Shown: positions 45,940 to 57,374, counted from the stretch's first letter. The stretch is DNA of 64,000 nt from Aralia elata (GCA_034770075.1 JAVJAP010000206.1:372001-436000), one strand, 5' to 3'. Program-made: numbers and translations. Notes: generated by a model from the sequence alone, not told the origin.

Positions 45940-46410
45940 TGTAATATCCCGAGTGTTTAAGAATTGAGTATATAATGGTAAGACGATTGTGGCATACAAT
46001 TATTCTTAGAAAAAGAAATTGATGGGTTAAAGAATGTATGGTACTCAAAATATAATTGAGTTTGATTAAAAGGTTATGAAATAAAATATATAAGGAATTG
46101 TTGAGGAAATGGATAGAATAGGTAATATAACGCCTATGTGAAAATAGTACGTTGAAATTATTCAATGATAAAGTTACGAAAGATAATAGATAGAAACCGA
46201 GTAAGGGAGGTTTCGGTGATTCCGAGGACAAAATCCTTATAAGAGGGGAAGAATGTGATAACCCGGATTTTCAAAAATTATTAAAATAAGAATTTAATAA
46301 AATTTTATTGTGAGATGTGCCGAGCTAGAATGTATAAATTATATATGTGTTATACATATATGTATGAGATTTATATGAATTTAATATGTAAGAGCAAAAG
46401 ATATACATAA
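45940..46410 (+). mobile_element. E10: gypsy LTR head - polypurine tract - LTR fragment
   Basis: Starts TGTAATATCCC (45940), has about 260 bp of LTR-head-like sequence, then GTGATTCCGAGGAC and CCTTATAAGAGGGGAAGAA (46216-46253), then a second LTR start TGTGATAACCC (46254), cut at 46411 by E6. The structure parallels E4 and E8. Confidence 0.75.
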
Positions 46411-46789
46411 TGATACAATCTTGATTAGGCTCGCATCAAGCGTCATCGACTTAACTCAAGCTTCGTGGGTTCAACAAACGAATTCAAGTAATTGGGCTAG
46501 AATCTACTCAAGGATGCTTACATCGGAGCTCAATTCATATGAACATCAAAGAGAGGGTCATTCATGTGATTTGGAATTGCTAGATATGATATATGTAGTA
46601 AGACCAAATCAATGTAAGTCAAACATTCGAGATAGTGTTCATCATGTTCGACGTGTTCGTCTAATCAACGATGAGGATATGTAATTGTGGATGTCCAAGC
46701 AAATTCAAAGGTTATGTGCTATCAAAAGACATCACGGGGCATTACAAAATTGGATTGCACGAGGCAAGAAATTCGGGTTGCTGAATAGG

Positions 46790-46952
46790 AATCTCGCCGC
46801 GGCGAGATTGCCAAGGCTATTTTTCTCGCCCCAGCGAGAACTCCTCTGGATATTTTCGCCCCGGCCCAAACTGAAGCCGCCCCGGCCAAGACCTCTCTGC
46901 CCATCCTCGCACCGACGAGGTTTCTAGTACAAGTTTCTCGCCCCGGTGAGAA
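46790..46952. repeat. GC-rich CGCC-NN-GGCG hairpins in E6 5' LTR
   Basis: AATCTCGCCGCGGCGAGATT (46790-46809, perfect), TTCTCGCCCCAGCGAGAA (46823-46840), CCTCGCACCGACGAGG (46905-46920) and TTCTCGCCCCGGTGAGAA (46935-46952). In the 3' LTR the same places read AATCTCGCCCTGGCGAGATT, TTCTCGCCCCGGCGAGAA and CCTCGCCCCGGCGAGG. Confidence 0.9.
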
Positions 46953-47162
46953 CAACCAGATTTCATTGGCGCATTTTTCGAGGCACGCAGTTTTTGGCAG
47001 ATTTTTTCTTTTATTTTAGGGATTTACATATCTTTTAGATTTCTATTGTAATTAGGATATTTATTAGATGTGATTTGATTTCCATATTATGTTTAATTAG
47101 GATTTCTATTTTCAAATTGGTTAGTTGATTCCTTATGGGATTTTAGGGTTTTATTCTATTAG

Positions 47163-47171
47163 TATAAATAG
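47163..47171 (+). promoter_or_regulatory. E6 LTR TATA box
   Basis: TATAAATAG in both LTRs (also 63805-63813), about 400 bp before the LTR end. Likely the element's promoter. Confidence 0.75.
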
Positions 47172-47568
47172 AATACATGGCTTATATAATAGAGACTACA
47201 CTTTTTGACTAATGAAATTATTGTGAGATTCTTCTCATCTTTTGGTTCTTTAAGAATTCCTAGATTATTTTCTTAGTTTTCTTTAAGATTCAATTTGACG
47301 TATCGTACAACAAGTCATAGTTGTGTGTGGCGTCTTCTACCGCATCAATCGTCGATTGTACCGAGGTTCCTGCTTCATATAAGTACGGGATTTAGGTGTC
47401 ATTGGTGTCCATTTAATGCAAGCTTCCTAGCGCAAAGCAATTATACCAAGGTTCCCGTCTCAATATAGGCGAAGGGTTAAGGTGTTGTGAGCGTTCCACC
47501 TTCATAACTTGCTGGAAACGATCCGGGCGACTACCACCTCACGCAAGCGTGCCGTGGAGTCTATCATT

Positions 47569-47580
47569 TGGTATCAGAGC
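47569..47580 (+). promoter_or_regulatory. E6 primer-binding site (tRNA-iMet type)
   Basis: TGGTATCAGAGC two bases after the LTR end CA. Confidence 0.93.
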
Positions 47581-48106
47581 TACGTTTTCTAGCTAGTTGT
47601 TTATCTTTATTTTTTTTGTGTTGATTATATATTGAAAAAAAAATTCGTGAGTTAAAAAAAAAGTGTTGGGAAAAATTATTATTGTTGCATTTGCTTGGGT
47701 TTCATAAGTTTCGTGAATATTGGGATTATATTAAAAAAGCTATCATTGGCTCTATTGTTGGAATTTGTAAAATTTTAAGACATTAGGGTTTCACTCAAGA
47801 GGATTTTAATTGGTGATCGTTAAATTTTGGTGGTTATTGTACGTCACACTTGCTATATTTTGTTTTGTGATAAGTTCTTATTAAATTAATTAGAAGAACT
47901 GAGATATTTATTTGGTGAATTCAAAAAGAACCTATAAGAGGGAATTAGAGCGGTAAAAGGCAAGTGTGTGAGATCAATTGAGGGTAAAAGCCTAATTGTG
48001 TGATACACGAGTGTTTTCATATTTGTGTGATACATTGTTTGAGCGAAATACGTAAGGGAGTGTGTGAGGAAATTTTTTATCTACTAACCTTTGTTTTGTA
48101 GCGAAT
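47581..48106. other. E6 untranslated leader
   Basis: About 525 AT-rich bases without an ORF. TTTGTTTTGTAG at 48090-48101 just before the gag ATG resembles a splice acceptor. Nothing else seen. Confidence 0.5.
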
Positions 48107-48596
48107 ATGTATGGATATAATTATGAAAGTGCTTATGGGTCTCGAAGGAATTCTTTCCAAGGCAGGAATGATCCATATGCTTATTTGAGATAGGAGGAAA
48201 AGATGGAGCGAGAGTTTGATTATCATGGCTATTCTGAGCGAAGGAAGTTCAAACTTGCAGTTCAAGATTTTTCTGATCATGCAGCTACATGGTGGAATCA
48301 ATTTGCGATTAGTAGGAAAAGATGTGGAGAGCATCCGATCGAGACATGGGAAGAATTAAGAATTATCATGAGGAAGCGGTTTGTTCCAAGACAACTAATT
48401 GGAGGAATGAATATGCAACTCCAAGATATGACGATCAACCTTCAAGGCGTTCAAATTGGGATAATGAAAGGAAGGATCATAGGCATGGGGATTCGCATTG
48501 GAGACAACCACGAGACACTCCTAAGGTGTATAGGGAACCAGTAGTATCCAAGGAAAACAAAGAAGAAGTCATGGGATCATTAAGAGAGATGGCAAG
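48107..48596 (+). pseudogene. gag: E6 gag remnant (Reina type)
   Basis: From ATG 48107. TAG at 48191-48193 stands where Trp is expected in this family (TGG to TAG). The capsid-like core (KFKLAVQDFSDHAATWWNQF) is clear to about 48390, then a frame change and a large deletion. A basic Arg/Asp-rich segment runs in another frame (from 48322) to the E7 insertion at 48596. With E7 and one GCAAG removed, that frame continues into 60360. Zinc knuckle not seen. Confidence 0.82.
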
Positions 48597-50159
48597 TGTT
48601 GCTCGATTTTGCAATCAATAAAACACGCGCAAGTATACGCGGTCCACAAGTAATATAAGATAAGTAAAGTGTCGAACCCACGAGGAATTATGCTAAATAA
48701 TTACCAAATATCAATCGCATGTAAAATCAATCTAATTTAAACAATGACAATATGATTTGTGTTTGTTGTTGATTATAACTAAAATAAAGACAATTTAGAA
48801 AGCAAGGTTTTTTTAATACGGATAAAGTTCAAGATAAAAAGGTCTAAGATTACAATATCCCCCAACTCTTCATTTAAACATCATACTCTCTCTTGTTTAG
48901 TAAATTAGAACATAAGAATTGCTATCCGAGAAATCACAAGTATATATAAGCCTCTCTCGATGGTCGAATACGTATTTCCTATTATGGTGTATAGATATAT
49001 TTCTATTCTACACACTAGCAAGAATCTCATATCAAGAACAATTAATAAGACACATGTCACGTAAAATCCCATTAACCATTCTATCAATTACCAACTTTCA
49101 CAAAAGAAATCATTAAACACGGATTCTCAATTGGATACATGTGGTATTTAGGTATATGTCTATCGTAAATACAATCAAATTATCAACCCTCAAGAATAAT
49201 ACATAAGACTCACGTCACATAATCTCATACATTATTCATAAAGAACATCTAATTTTCACATGAATTCATAACTAGGTCTCAACTTATACTTCCTCTCTCA
49301 ATTCCATATAAGTTACCAAAGTAATTACTGGCCAAGCAATTAATCCTTAATCAAAGGTTATAAACTCCAATTCACAAAATGCCTAATTACCATTCAAGAG
49401 AGAGCATTCAATTTAAACTACAAGTTGGGTTCCAATGCAATCTTAGAATGAAGAGTTTAGCTCATATTAAATCTTAATAACATCATAATCTGATTATAGT
49501 ACATGGTTGAAGTTACAAAATAAGAAAGAAGAACTAAAACATATGAAGATACACCCCTTTTGTGATAAGAAGCTCCAATTGATGTGGTGTAATTCTTCTT
49601 CTCTAATCCTTGCTCTCCTATTTCGTGCTCCTAGCCTCCTTGTTTGATGATATTCTGATAATCTTTCCTTTAGCTCCTTTGTTCTTCTCTTTTTAGCTCC
49701 AAACCCTAGCTTTTTCAATATGTGGAACCAAGAATGAATGATGCAATACCAACTCCCTGGATGCTTGATAATTCTTCCCTCTCTCCTCATTTTCCCGTTC
49801 CTGAAATTCCTCCTCTAGTGCGCCACAATAGCAGAACAGACAAAGCAAGCCGCTCCAGAAATCGCGCTCTCGCCGCGGCGAGAAAAACAGCCTGGGGAGC
49901 TCGCCCCGGCGAACTTTTTGGCCTTGGAGGCTCGCCCCGGCGAGGAAAATGGCCTGGGGAGCTTGCCGCGGCGAGGCCTTCTGTCATGCTGAAATTACTC
50001 TTTTGCCCCTGGACTTGCTCAAAACCGCCATGATCGTCCACAACTGTTCTCTGCACCACAAAAGCATAAAACAAGTAAATAGATACTATAAACACCTAAG
50101 GATAGCAAAGAATTGAGTACAAAGGATAACTAATTCGTAGGTATAAAACCCACTCATCA
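48597..50159 (-). repeat. E7 3' LTR
   Basis: Matches 58792-60354. GC-rich hairpins TCTCGCCGCGGCGAGA (49868-49883), CTCGCCCCGGCGAG (49931-49944) and a mutated CTTGCCGCGGCGAG (49962-49975). The ORFs here are not genes. Confidence 0.95.
49868..49975. repeat. GC-rich hairpins in E7 3' LTR
   Basis: Four units within 108 bp, all of the CTCGCC-NN-GGCGAG type, separated by CCTGGGGAG or TTGGAGG linkers. The matching set in the 5' LTR is at 60063-60170, where the fourth unit is a perfect CTCGCCGCGGCGAG (60157-60170). Confidence 0.9.
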
Positions 50160-50176
50160 AATACCCCCAAACTTAA
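50160..50176 (-). promoter_or_regulatory. E7 polypurine tract
   Basis: On the minus strand TAAGTTTGGGGGTATT lies directly before the 3' LTR start TGATGAG. This is the usual place for plus-strand priming. Confidence 0.85.
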
Positions 50177-51428
50177 GACTTTGCTTGTCCTCAAGCAAAA
50201 ACAACGGAGATGAAAAATACACAATGCAACTAATTAAATGAATGCAAATGCATGAACTATAAGCCTAGAGCAGCCAAGATAAGGAAATCAAGCCTCAACA
50301 ATCAGAAACAAATAAACAACAACATCACAACTGTAGGACTATCAGAAATGATACACGCACCAAATTTCGCCAAATGATTAACCCTTATGTCTGTGTGTGG
50401 TCAGAAAGACAGAGTACGCAACGATCACAATTCGATCTAAGAACTATAGTGCTCAAAAGAAGATAAAATAGTCAAGAACCACTACTAGTATCTCACATGC
50501 TCACTAGCTTTTATTTTCACACTATATTTAGAAATATTCTATAACAATCACCGAGTGCGTTTTACGCTCCATTTCGATGATAGTTTTATTTACATCTAGA
50601 TATGTGCAATGTCTATCTTCATTAGGCTTTTCAATGTCACCCATGTAGCAAACTTTCCACCGATGACTCCCAAGCCAGATGGTTTTAGGGCATCAAGCGT
50701 AAAAACACTCCAAAGGGCTTACTTGTTCGAATGACACAGGCCACAAAGATAAACTAGTCTAGATTTGCTCATATCTGTCTATATTTCATTTTTTAATTAT
50801 AACCAGCATTCAAGACAGACATCGAAGCAGTAAATAAGCATAGAAAAATTTATTTTTTTTTAAACTATCCTATCTTTAAATGAGCAACAACAGTTTCAAA
50901 GATTTGAACATATAATCTCACGTACTCAACAACACTGGTATGTGCATTAGTAACTCAAAGGGTTAAAAATTTAAGAAAATTAGGCACGAGTTAACATTTC
51001 TAATATAGCAATTCGGATCCAAAGTGTTGAATATCATAAAAAAAATTATCACCATGTCATCATCGACTCTCCTTAAGTGCGTTGCTCAAAAGCTTTCTAA
51101 ATGCAATTTTTTTTTTATATTTTTTTATTTTTTTTATGAAGACAAAGCAGACGATGAATATGTACAATAATCATCACACAAATGACAAGAATAGAAATAA
51201 TCATTAATAGCAAGAAAAGTCATTTTGATGATATTATAAATGCTTAATTATAACATAAGTTTGAAACAAACTACGTGAATGCAAGACTACAACTACATGC
51301 AGTATACTAAAATACTATAACTTAAAACTAAAAACTAAAAACTCTAAAACACCCCCAAACTTGGAAATAACAATGTCCTCATTGTAGAAAAGATAAAGAC
51401 ATGAAGAACTGAGGACTTCCCTATGATA
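50177..51428. other. E7 untranslated region after the third ORF
   Basis: About 1.25 kb with no credible ORF. A poly-T/poly-A tract lies at 51108-51137. A second GTTTGGGGGTGTT purine block (minus strand, near 51350) just after the ORF stop resembles the polypurine tract. Otherwise nothing notable. Confidence 0.6.
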
Positions 51429-52592
51429 TCACTCGGCGGGGTGATCATCCGTCTCCTCGACGTCAGAATCTGATGGTGGGAAAGGTGGCAGTGGCGTAGG
51501 CACGGGAAAAGGGAGTGGAGCTGCACCCGGGTGCTGTGCTGCTAGAGCCGCGCTGAAGCTGGTAGTGAAGTTCCACATGTGCTCCTGCCTCTCTGCTATG
51601 CGCTGATTCTGCCTCTCTAGCCTCTTAGCGCGTCTGTCTATCAGTAACTGGAGGCTACGGATCTGAGAGCTGAACTTAGCCTTAGGCCGCGATGAACCAG
51701 CAGGTAACTGTACATCCTCCTCCTCCTCCTCGGAGGTAGCCACAATGATAAAGCCTCGGCCTCGAGGATGTGACTCGGCTCCGTCCCATACCTTGTACCT
51801 CGCGATCAACCTGTGGTCGAGGATCTGTGATGGCTGCTGTGTGACCTCATCATCTCGCCACTGTACCCCTGCCTGTCTGCACAATCCACAAATGAGGGAG
51901 GGGTGAGGTAGTCCGCCCTGAACATTACCCCTCAGAAGCCGGCGGATACTACCCTCAATGATGTTCCCTACATCAATCGAGAAATCCATAACAATAGCGT
52001 ATAGTAACGCTGCCTTCTCCTTCGAAACATCGCTCACGTGCTGGGAAGGCATGAGCTTGGCACTCAGGAAGGCGTACCAAATCTTTCCATACAGGCTGAG
52101 GTCCTTGCTGGGGAAGAGAGAAGCACCTCGCTCTCGCCTAGTGATCCATGTGGTACCCGGTTTGCACAACTCCGTTACAATCTTGTCAAAATCAGGCTGC
52201 GAGCGAATGAACTCTGTGTACTGGCATACTGCAGGAGGCACCAAGTTATAGTAGTGATTAATTGCCTGTGCGCTGAACGGTACCCTCATACCCCTGACTA
52301 TGGCCTCAAAAGGCTGTTTGTCCTGAGCGTTGGCGTAGAACTCCTGTACCACTGGAACAACAGCCGGGTCGGGGTGGTGGGTGAAAGTGTCCCACACCCT
52401 CTCATCTATCTGCTCCCAAATCTCTCCATCAACCCCCCTCTCTGGCCTGAGTCCTCGCTCGGGAGTTAGAGCTTTACCCGTGATGAAGTCATCAAACCTG
52501 TCTGTCGCCTCGGCACTAACAAACTTACTGTGGTCATACTGTCTGGGTGGTGCGGAGGAGGATCCCTCTGTACGAGATCTCTTAGGAGGCAT
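51429..52592 (-). CDS. E7 third ORF (env position), intact, plant transposon-protein-like
   Basis: 387 residues from ATG at 52590-52592 (minus), no break. N-terminus MPPKRSRTEGSS is basic and Ser-rich. Residues about 25-260 form one globular region with the pattern PVVQEFYANA...VRGMRVPFSAQAINHYYNL, which I associate with the plant transposon-protein domain common in Athila 3' ORFs. Residues 300-345 are an Arg-rich coiled coil, and the C-terminus is Pro-rich then acidic. No signal peptide or membrane segment is apparent, so envelope function is not supported. It is the only fully open gene of E7 besides gag. A related layout is seen in copia E9. Confidence 0.8.
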   Translation of the reverse strand: MPPKRSRTEGSSSAPPRQYDHSKFVSAEATDRFDDFITGKALTPERGLRPERGVDGEIWEQIDERVWDTFTHHPDPAVVPVVQEFYANAQDKQPFEAIVRGMRVPFSAQAINHYYNLVPPAVCQYTEFIRSQPDFDKIVTELCKPGTTWITRRERGASLFPSKDLSLYGKIWYAFLSAKLMPSQHVSDVSKEKAALLYAIVMDFSIDVGNIIEGSIRRLLRGNVQGGLPHPSLICGLCRQAGVQWRDDEVTQQPSQILDHRLIARYKVWDGAESHPRGRGFIIVATSEEEEEDVQLPAGSSRPKAKFSSQIRSLQLLIDRRAKRLERQNQRIAERQEHMWNFTTSFSAALAAQHPGAAPLPFPVPTPLPPFPPSDSDVEETDDHPAE

Positions 52593-53703
52593 GGTAGCAA
52601 CAATCAGAATCTACTATTCAGAACAGTCCCAAACCCCGCTGATTTCAATTCACTGCTAGACAGAAACTTCCCCCAAACCTGAATTTTTCACAAACCCACA
52701 ATTTCCTGCAAGAGTCTCCAAATACACAAAATATATCCCCAATCCAGCAGTTAAACCAATACAACCACAACTGGGAACCCAAAATCAACTAATTCAACAC
52801 TATGCAGAAAACTGACAGTTCAAGGTAAGAACACTGACAATCCCAACTTAGAATTCACAGAAACCAATTCCAACTACTGATTACCCAGATGCAAACTCAA
52901 CAATAATTAACAACCAATAGCGCGAAAACAGTAGGAAATCAGTTTACCCTTTTGTACCTGGCCTCTGATCGTTGGTGGTTGCAGAGAAATTGGAAAGGTG
53001 TGATGGAATTCACCAATTTGCAACTTGAATCCTCACAGAGATGTAATGAGGCTGAATTCCAACCCCAATTCCTCAAAATGATTGAACAATTTCGTGCGGT
53101 ATCAATGGTGGTGACAGTAATGGTGAGAAGTGAGAGAAACCCTAAATAGAGATGAATTTGAGTGGAAAAGTGTTGCTCAATCCTTAAATTAGTTGAAATC
53201 GAGAGTGGGATGTGGCCTTGTTGGATTTCGAGTGCTCTAGGATGGTTTGGGGCTTTTGGATTTTAGGTTGCAGAGAATGGAGATGAAGAAGAATGGAGAA
53301 AAAATCGAACGGGAGGGATTTTTTTAGTTTGTGCATTTCCGTGTCTCTCGCCGGGGCGAGAGATTTACTCATGATTTTCTCGCCGGGGCGAGAGTTTCCA
53401 AGCCTAAAAACCTCGCCGCGGCGAGCCCCCCTGCTGAAGCAAAAATTTGATTTTTGAGAAATGAATATAGGGGCCATGTTTGATACTTACTCCCTGTATC
53501 TCTGCAACCTACAAAACATACATTAGAAACAATAGGCCAAAAATGACCCTCCAAAGCGACTTAGTGCTAAAAAATCCAAAACTAACACACAATACACTAA
53601 ATATGAAAACTTAAAAACTAACAACCATGAAAATGCAATAAATAAGATACACTACCGAGCGCGTGGTTTAAAGTCCTCGGCCCGACTTCACATCCATTCA
53701 AGG
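52593..53703. other. E7 spacer between pol and third ORF
   Basis: About 1.1 kb with no supported gene. On the minus strand it may be a leader or intron for the third ORF. It contains three GC-rich hairpins (53344-53425). Confidence 0.6.
53344..53425. repeat. GC-rich hairpins in E7 internal spacer
   Basis: TCTCTCGCCGGGGCGAGAGA (53344-53363), TCTCGCCGGGGCGAGA (53378-53393) and CTCGCCGCGGCGAG (53412-53425). Same family as those in the LTRs, but here with a GG loop in two of three. Confidence 0.9.
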
Positions 53704-56700
53704 CTAATCGGCTAAAGTGATCGAGGTCTTCTGGCGAGCGAAGCCGCCACCCCAATAATGCTTAAGGCATTGCCCGTTAACTTTGAACGTTACTTCCGGA
53801 TTATCCCCATAGACTTCAACAGCTCCGTGTGGGAATGCGTGCTTGACAGTGAAAGAACCCGACCAACGCGATTTGAGCTTTCCGGGAAAAAGCCTCAATC
53901 TAGAGTTGTACAGCAATACCGCTTGGCCAGGCTCGAATTTTCTGTCAACAATCTTCTTATCATGCCACCTCTTTACCTTTTCCTTGTACAATTTTGATTT
54001 TTCATAAGCTTGCAGTCGGAACTCATCAAGTTCATTGAGCTAAAGAAGCCTTTTCTCGCCTGCAGCTGTGAGGTCAAAATTCAACTTTCTAATGGCCCAA
54101 AACGCCTTGTGTTCAAGCTCAACCGGAAGATGGCATGCCTTGCCATAAACAAGCTGGTATGGTGACATACCAATGGGTGTTTTAAAAGTCGTTCTGTACG
54201 CCTATAGTGCATCATCCAGCTTTATTGACCAATCTTTTCTTGTGGGATTGACGATCTTTTCCAGAATTTTCTTCACATCTCTATTGGAAACCTTCGCCTG
54301 TCCATTGGTCTGGGGGTGATAAGCAGTAGCAATTCTATGAGTGACCCCGTATTTTCCCAAAAGGGCAGCAAAGTGCTTATTGCAGAAGTGACTTCCTTCA
54401 TCACTGATCATAGCCCTCGGAGTACCGAATCTTGTGAAGATATTCTTTTGAAGGAATTTCAGCACTACCTTGGAATCATTAGTGGGAAATGCGGCTGCCT
54501 CCACCCATTTAGATACATAATCTACTGCCAAGAGAATGTATAGATTGTTGAAAGAGGGTGGGAATGGCCCCATAAAGTCTATACCCCAAACATCAAAGAC
54601 TTCAACCTCCAGGATCATGTTTAAAGGCATTTCGTGCCTTTTAGAAATATTCCCCATCCGTTGACATCTATCGCATCTTAGCACAAACTGATGAGCATCT
54701 TTAAACAGAGTTGGCCAAAAGAACCCTGCTTGCAACACCTTAGTGGCTGTTTTCTCACCTCCGTAGTGTCCTCCATATAACGAATCATGACAGTGATGAA
54801 GAATGCTCTCAACCTCGCTCTGTGGAACACACCTTCGAATCATTTGGTCCACACAATGCTTGAACAAATATGGCTCATCCCACATATACCTATTAACTTC
54901 ATGAAGAAACTTTTTCTTTTGCTGCCACGACAAGTCCGGTGGGAGTGTGTTACTAACCAAGTAGTTAACAAAATCAGCATACCAAGGTATTTCGCCTTGA
55001 ACCACAAACAGCTGTTCATCCGGGAAAGATTCATTTATTAGAACTTTGTCTTCCTTATCAAGACCCGGATTCTCCAATCTAGATAGATGGTCTGCTACTT
55101 GGTTATCAGTTCCCTTTCTGTCCCGAATCTCCAAGTCAAACTCCTGCAGCAATAAGATCCATCGAATCAATCTCGGTTTAGCATCTTTCTTTGCAATGAG
55201 ATACCGAATAGCTGAGTGATCCGTAAATACAACCACCCTTGTTCCAATCAAGTAAGATCGAAACTTGTCAAATGCATAAACTACTGCAAGCAACTCCTTC
55301 TCAGTAGTGGTGTAATTGAGCTGTGCATCAGTTAAGGTTTTGCTGGCGTAGTAAATAGCATGAAAAACCTTCTCCTTGCGCTGTCCCAAAACAGCCCCAA
55401 CCGCATAATCACTGGCATCACACATCAATTCGAAGGGTTTTGACCAATCCGGAGCAATGATCACTGGTGCAGTGGTTAACTTCTTCTTTAGAAGCTCAAA
55501 AGCAATCAAGCACTCTTTATCAAACTTGAATGGCACATCTTTTTCTAGTAGACTGCATAAAGGCTTTGTGATCTTAGAAAAATCCTTAATGAATCTTCGG
55601 TAAAACCCCGCATGTCCCAGAAAACTACGAAGGGTAATGGGAAATGATCCTTTCGAATATCCATCCAACAAGCAATAGTACTCATGTCCAACCAGTCTAT
55701 CCAACATTTGATCAATGAAGGGTAATGGGAAATGATCCTTTCGAGTTGCTTTGTTAAGTCTCCTGTAATCCATGCACACCCTCCAACCAGTTATTGTTCT
55801 TGTTGGAATCAATTCATTATTCTCATTGGCTACAACTGTAATGCCTCCTTTCTTGGGTACACACTGAACTGGGCTCACCCACGCACTGTCAGAGATAGGA
55901 TAAATTATTCCAGCATCTAACCATTTCAAAATCTCTTTCTTTACCACCTCCTTCATGATTGGGTTGAATCTCCTCTGATGTTCCACAGTGGGCTTACTAT
56001 CATCTTCCATCAAGATTTTGTGCATACAGTAAGATGGGCTTATTCCCTTGATGTCGGCGATGGTCCATCCAATAGCAGATTTGTACTCCCTAAGAACCCG
56101 CAACAGCTTGCTTTCCTGAAACTCGTTAAGCACAGATGCAATAATAACAGGTAAAGTAGCTGAATCACCTAAATATGCATACTTGAGATGGTTAGGCAAG
56201 GGTTTTAGCTCAAGTGATGGAGGTGTCTCAAGTGATGGTTTCAACCGATCAGTAGCATTCTCAACATGATCAAGAGATTCAAACAGGAATTGAAACTTGC
56301 TTCCCCGTGGCACTGTATCCAAAATCTGTAGATATTCAACCAAATCTGGATCTTCTATGTCAAACTCTCCCAGAAGTGCAGTTTCTAATGGATCATTGTT
56401 TAACACATTCAAAAACTCGTCATTCACAGCTTGCTCGATAACATCCACATGAAAACATTCTTCCTCATCCGAAGGGAATTTCATGGCCTTAAATACATTG
56501 AAGGTCACTTCTTGATCCTGAACCCTCATAGTGAGCTCTCCTTTTTGCACATCGATTAAAGTTCTTCCAGTGGCTAAAAATGGTCTTCCCAGAATAATAG
56601 GAATGTTTTTATCTTCCTCAAAATCTAAGATGATAAAATCAGCCGGGAAGATGAATTTATCCACCTTAACAAGAATGTCTTCAACAATTCCCCTTGGGTA

Positions 56701-57374
56701 TGTAACCGACCTATCGGCAAGCTGAAGAGAAATGTTTGTAGGCTTTGGTGCAGGCAATCCCAACTGAGTATACACGGATAATGGCATGAGATTAATACTA
56801 GCACCCAAGTCACACAAACATTTGTTGAAAGAAAGGCTACCAATAGTACACGGTATAGTGAAGCTGCCTGGATCTTTCAACTTGGGAGGTAGCTTTCTTT
56901 GCAGCACGGCACTACATTCTTCTGTCAAAGCCACTGTCTCAAAGTCATTTAGCCTTTTCTTCCTAGATAGGATTCCTTTCATAAATTTGGCATAGCTAGG
57001 CATCTGTTCTAAGGCCTCTGCAAAAGGAATGTTAATTTGTAGCTTCTTGAAGACCTCCAGGAATTTGGCAAACTGTTTATCCAACTTTTGCTTCTGCAAT
57101 CTCTGAGGGAAAGGTACTGGTCGATACACTTTTGGAGTAGGCTCAACACTAGGTTTATCTGTGGTATCTTTCTGCTCTGACTCATGTGGTACACACTGTC
57201 CATTTCCTTGGAAAAATCAGCATTGTTCAAGTCCGGAGGAGAGCTTGAGTGGGCTGCCCCCTTTTGCAATTCGGGCTCCTGTAAGGTTTGTTTACCACTT
57301 CTGAGAGTTACTGCCTGACATTCCTCTTTCCCATCTCTTCTTGGATTAGTCTCTGTGTTACTAGGAAGAGATCC
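53704..57374 (-). pseudogene. pol: E7 pol: protease, truncated RT, RNase H, integrase
   Basis: Follows gag after its TAG (57375-57377). A frameshift lies near 57190. The long frame 57129-54202 has the protease motif [11 protein letters not shown] (near residue 107), the start of RT ([20 protein letters not shown]), then jumps from LLDGYS to [12 protein letters not shown]: about 120 residues including the catalytic YxDD-type motif are missing. RNase H ([26 protein letters not shown]) and the integrase zinc domain ([11 protein letters not shown]...CDRC) are present. The third integrase catalytic residue appears changed from Glu to Lys (NGQAKVSNR, about 54290). A TAG at 54199-54201 in place of Trp, and another near 54040, split off the C-terminal part (53704-53991: LFPGKLKSRWSGSFTV). 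Not functional. Confidence 0.92.
55629..55744 (-). other. RT deletion junction with 28-bp copied filler
   Basis: The 28 bases at 55629-55656 are an exact copy of 55717-55744. The latter encode the normal HFPLPF part of RT; the copy sits precisely between the DGYS and RSFLGHAG codons, where the RT core should be. Confidence 0.88.

Larger units (their letters stand above)
46411..47566 (+). repeat. E6 5' LTR (1156 bp)
   Basis: TGATACAATC...CTATCA. GC-rich hairpins at 46790-46952, TATA box TATAAATAG at 47163-47171, and TTTGACTAATGAAATTATTG downstream, matching 63054-64000. No coding sequence. Confidence 0.92.

Noticed and set aside
46685..46955. ORFs on both strands across the E6 LTR hairpins (also 63393-63623)
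   Set aside because: Same reason: GC-rich palindromes keep both strands open; no gene evidence.
49722..50033. 103-codon ORF in the E7 LTR (also at 59917-60207, and minus-strand partners)
   Set aside because: Open only because the GC-rich hairpins lack stop codons; Arg/Ala/Gly-rich and located in LTR.
51958..52469. Plus-strand ORFs of 97-143 codons opposite the E7 third ORF
   Set aside because: Shadow frames of the intact minus-strand ORF; no independent features.
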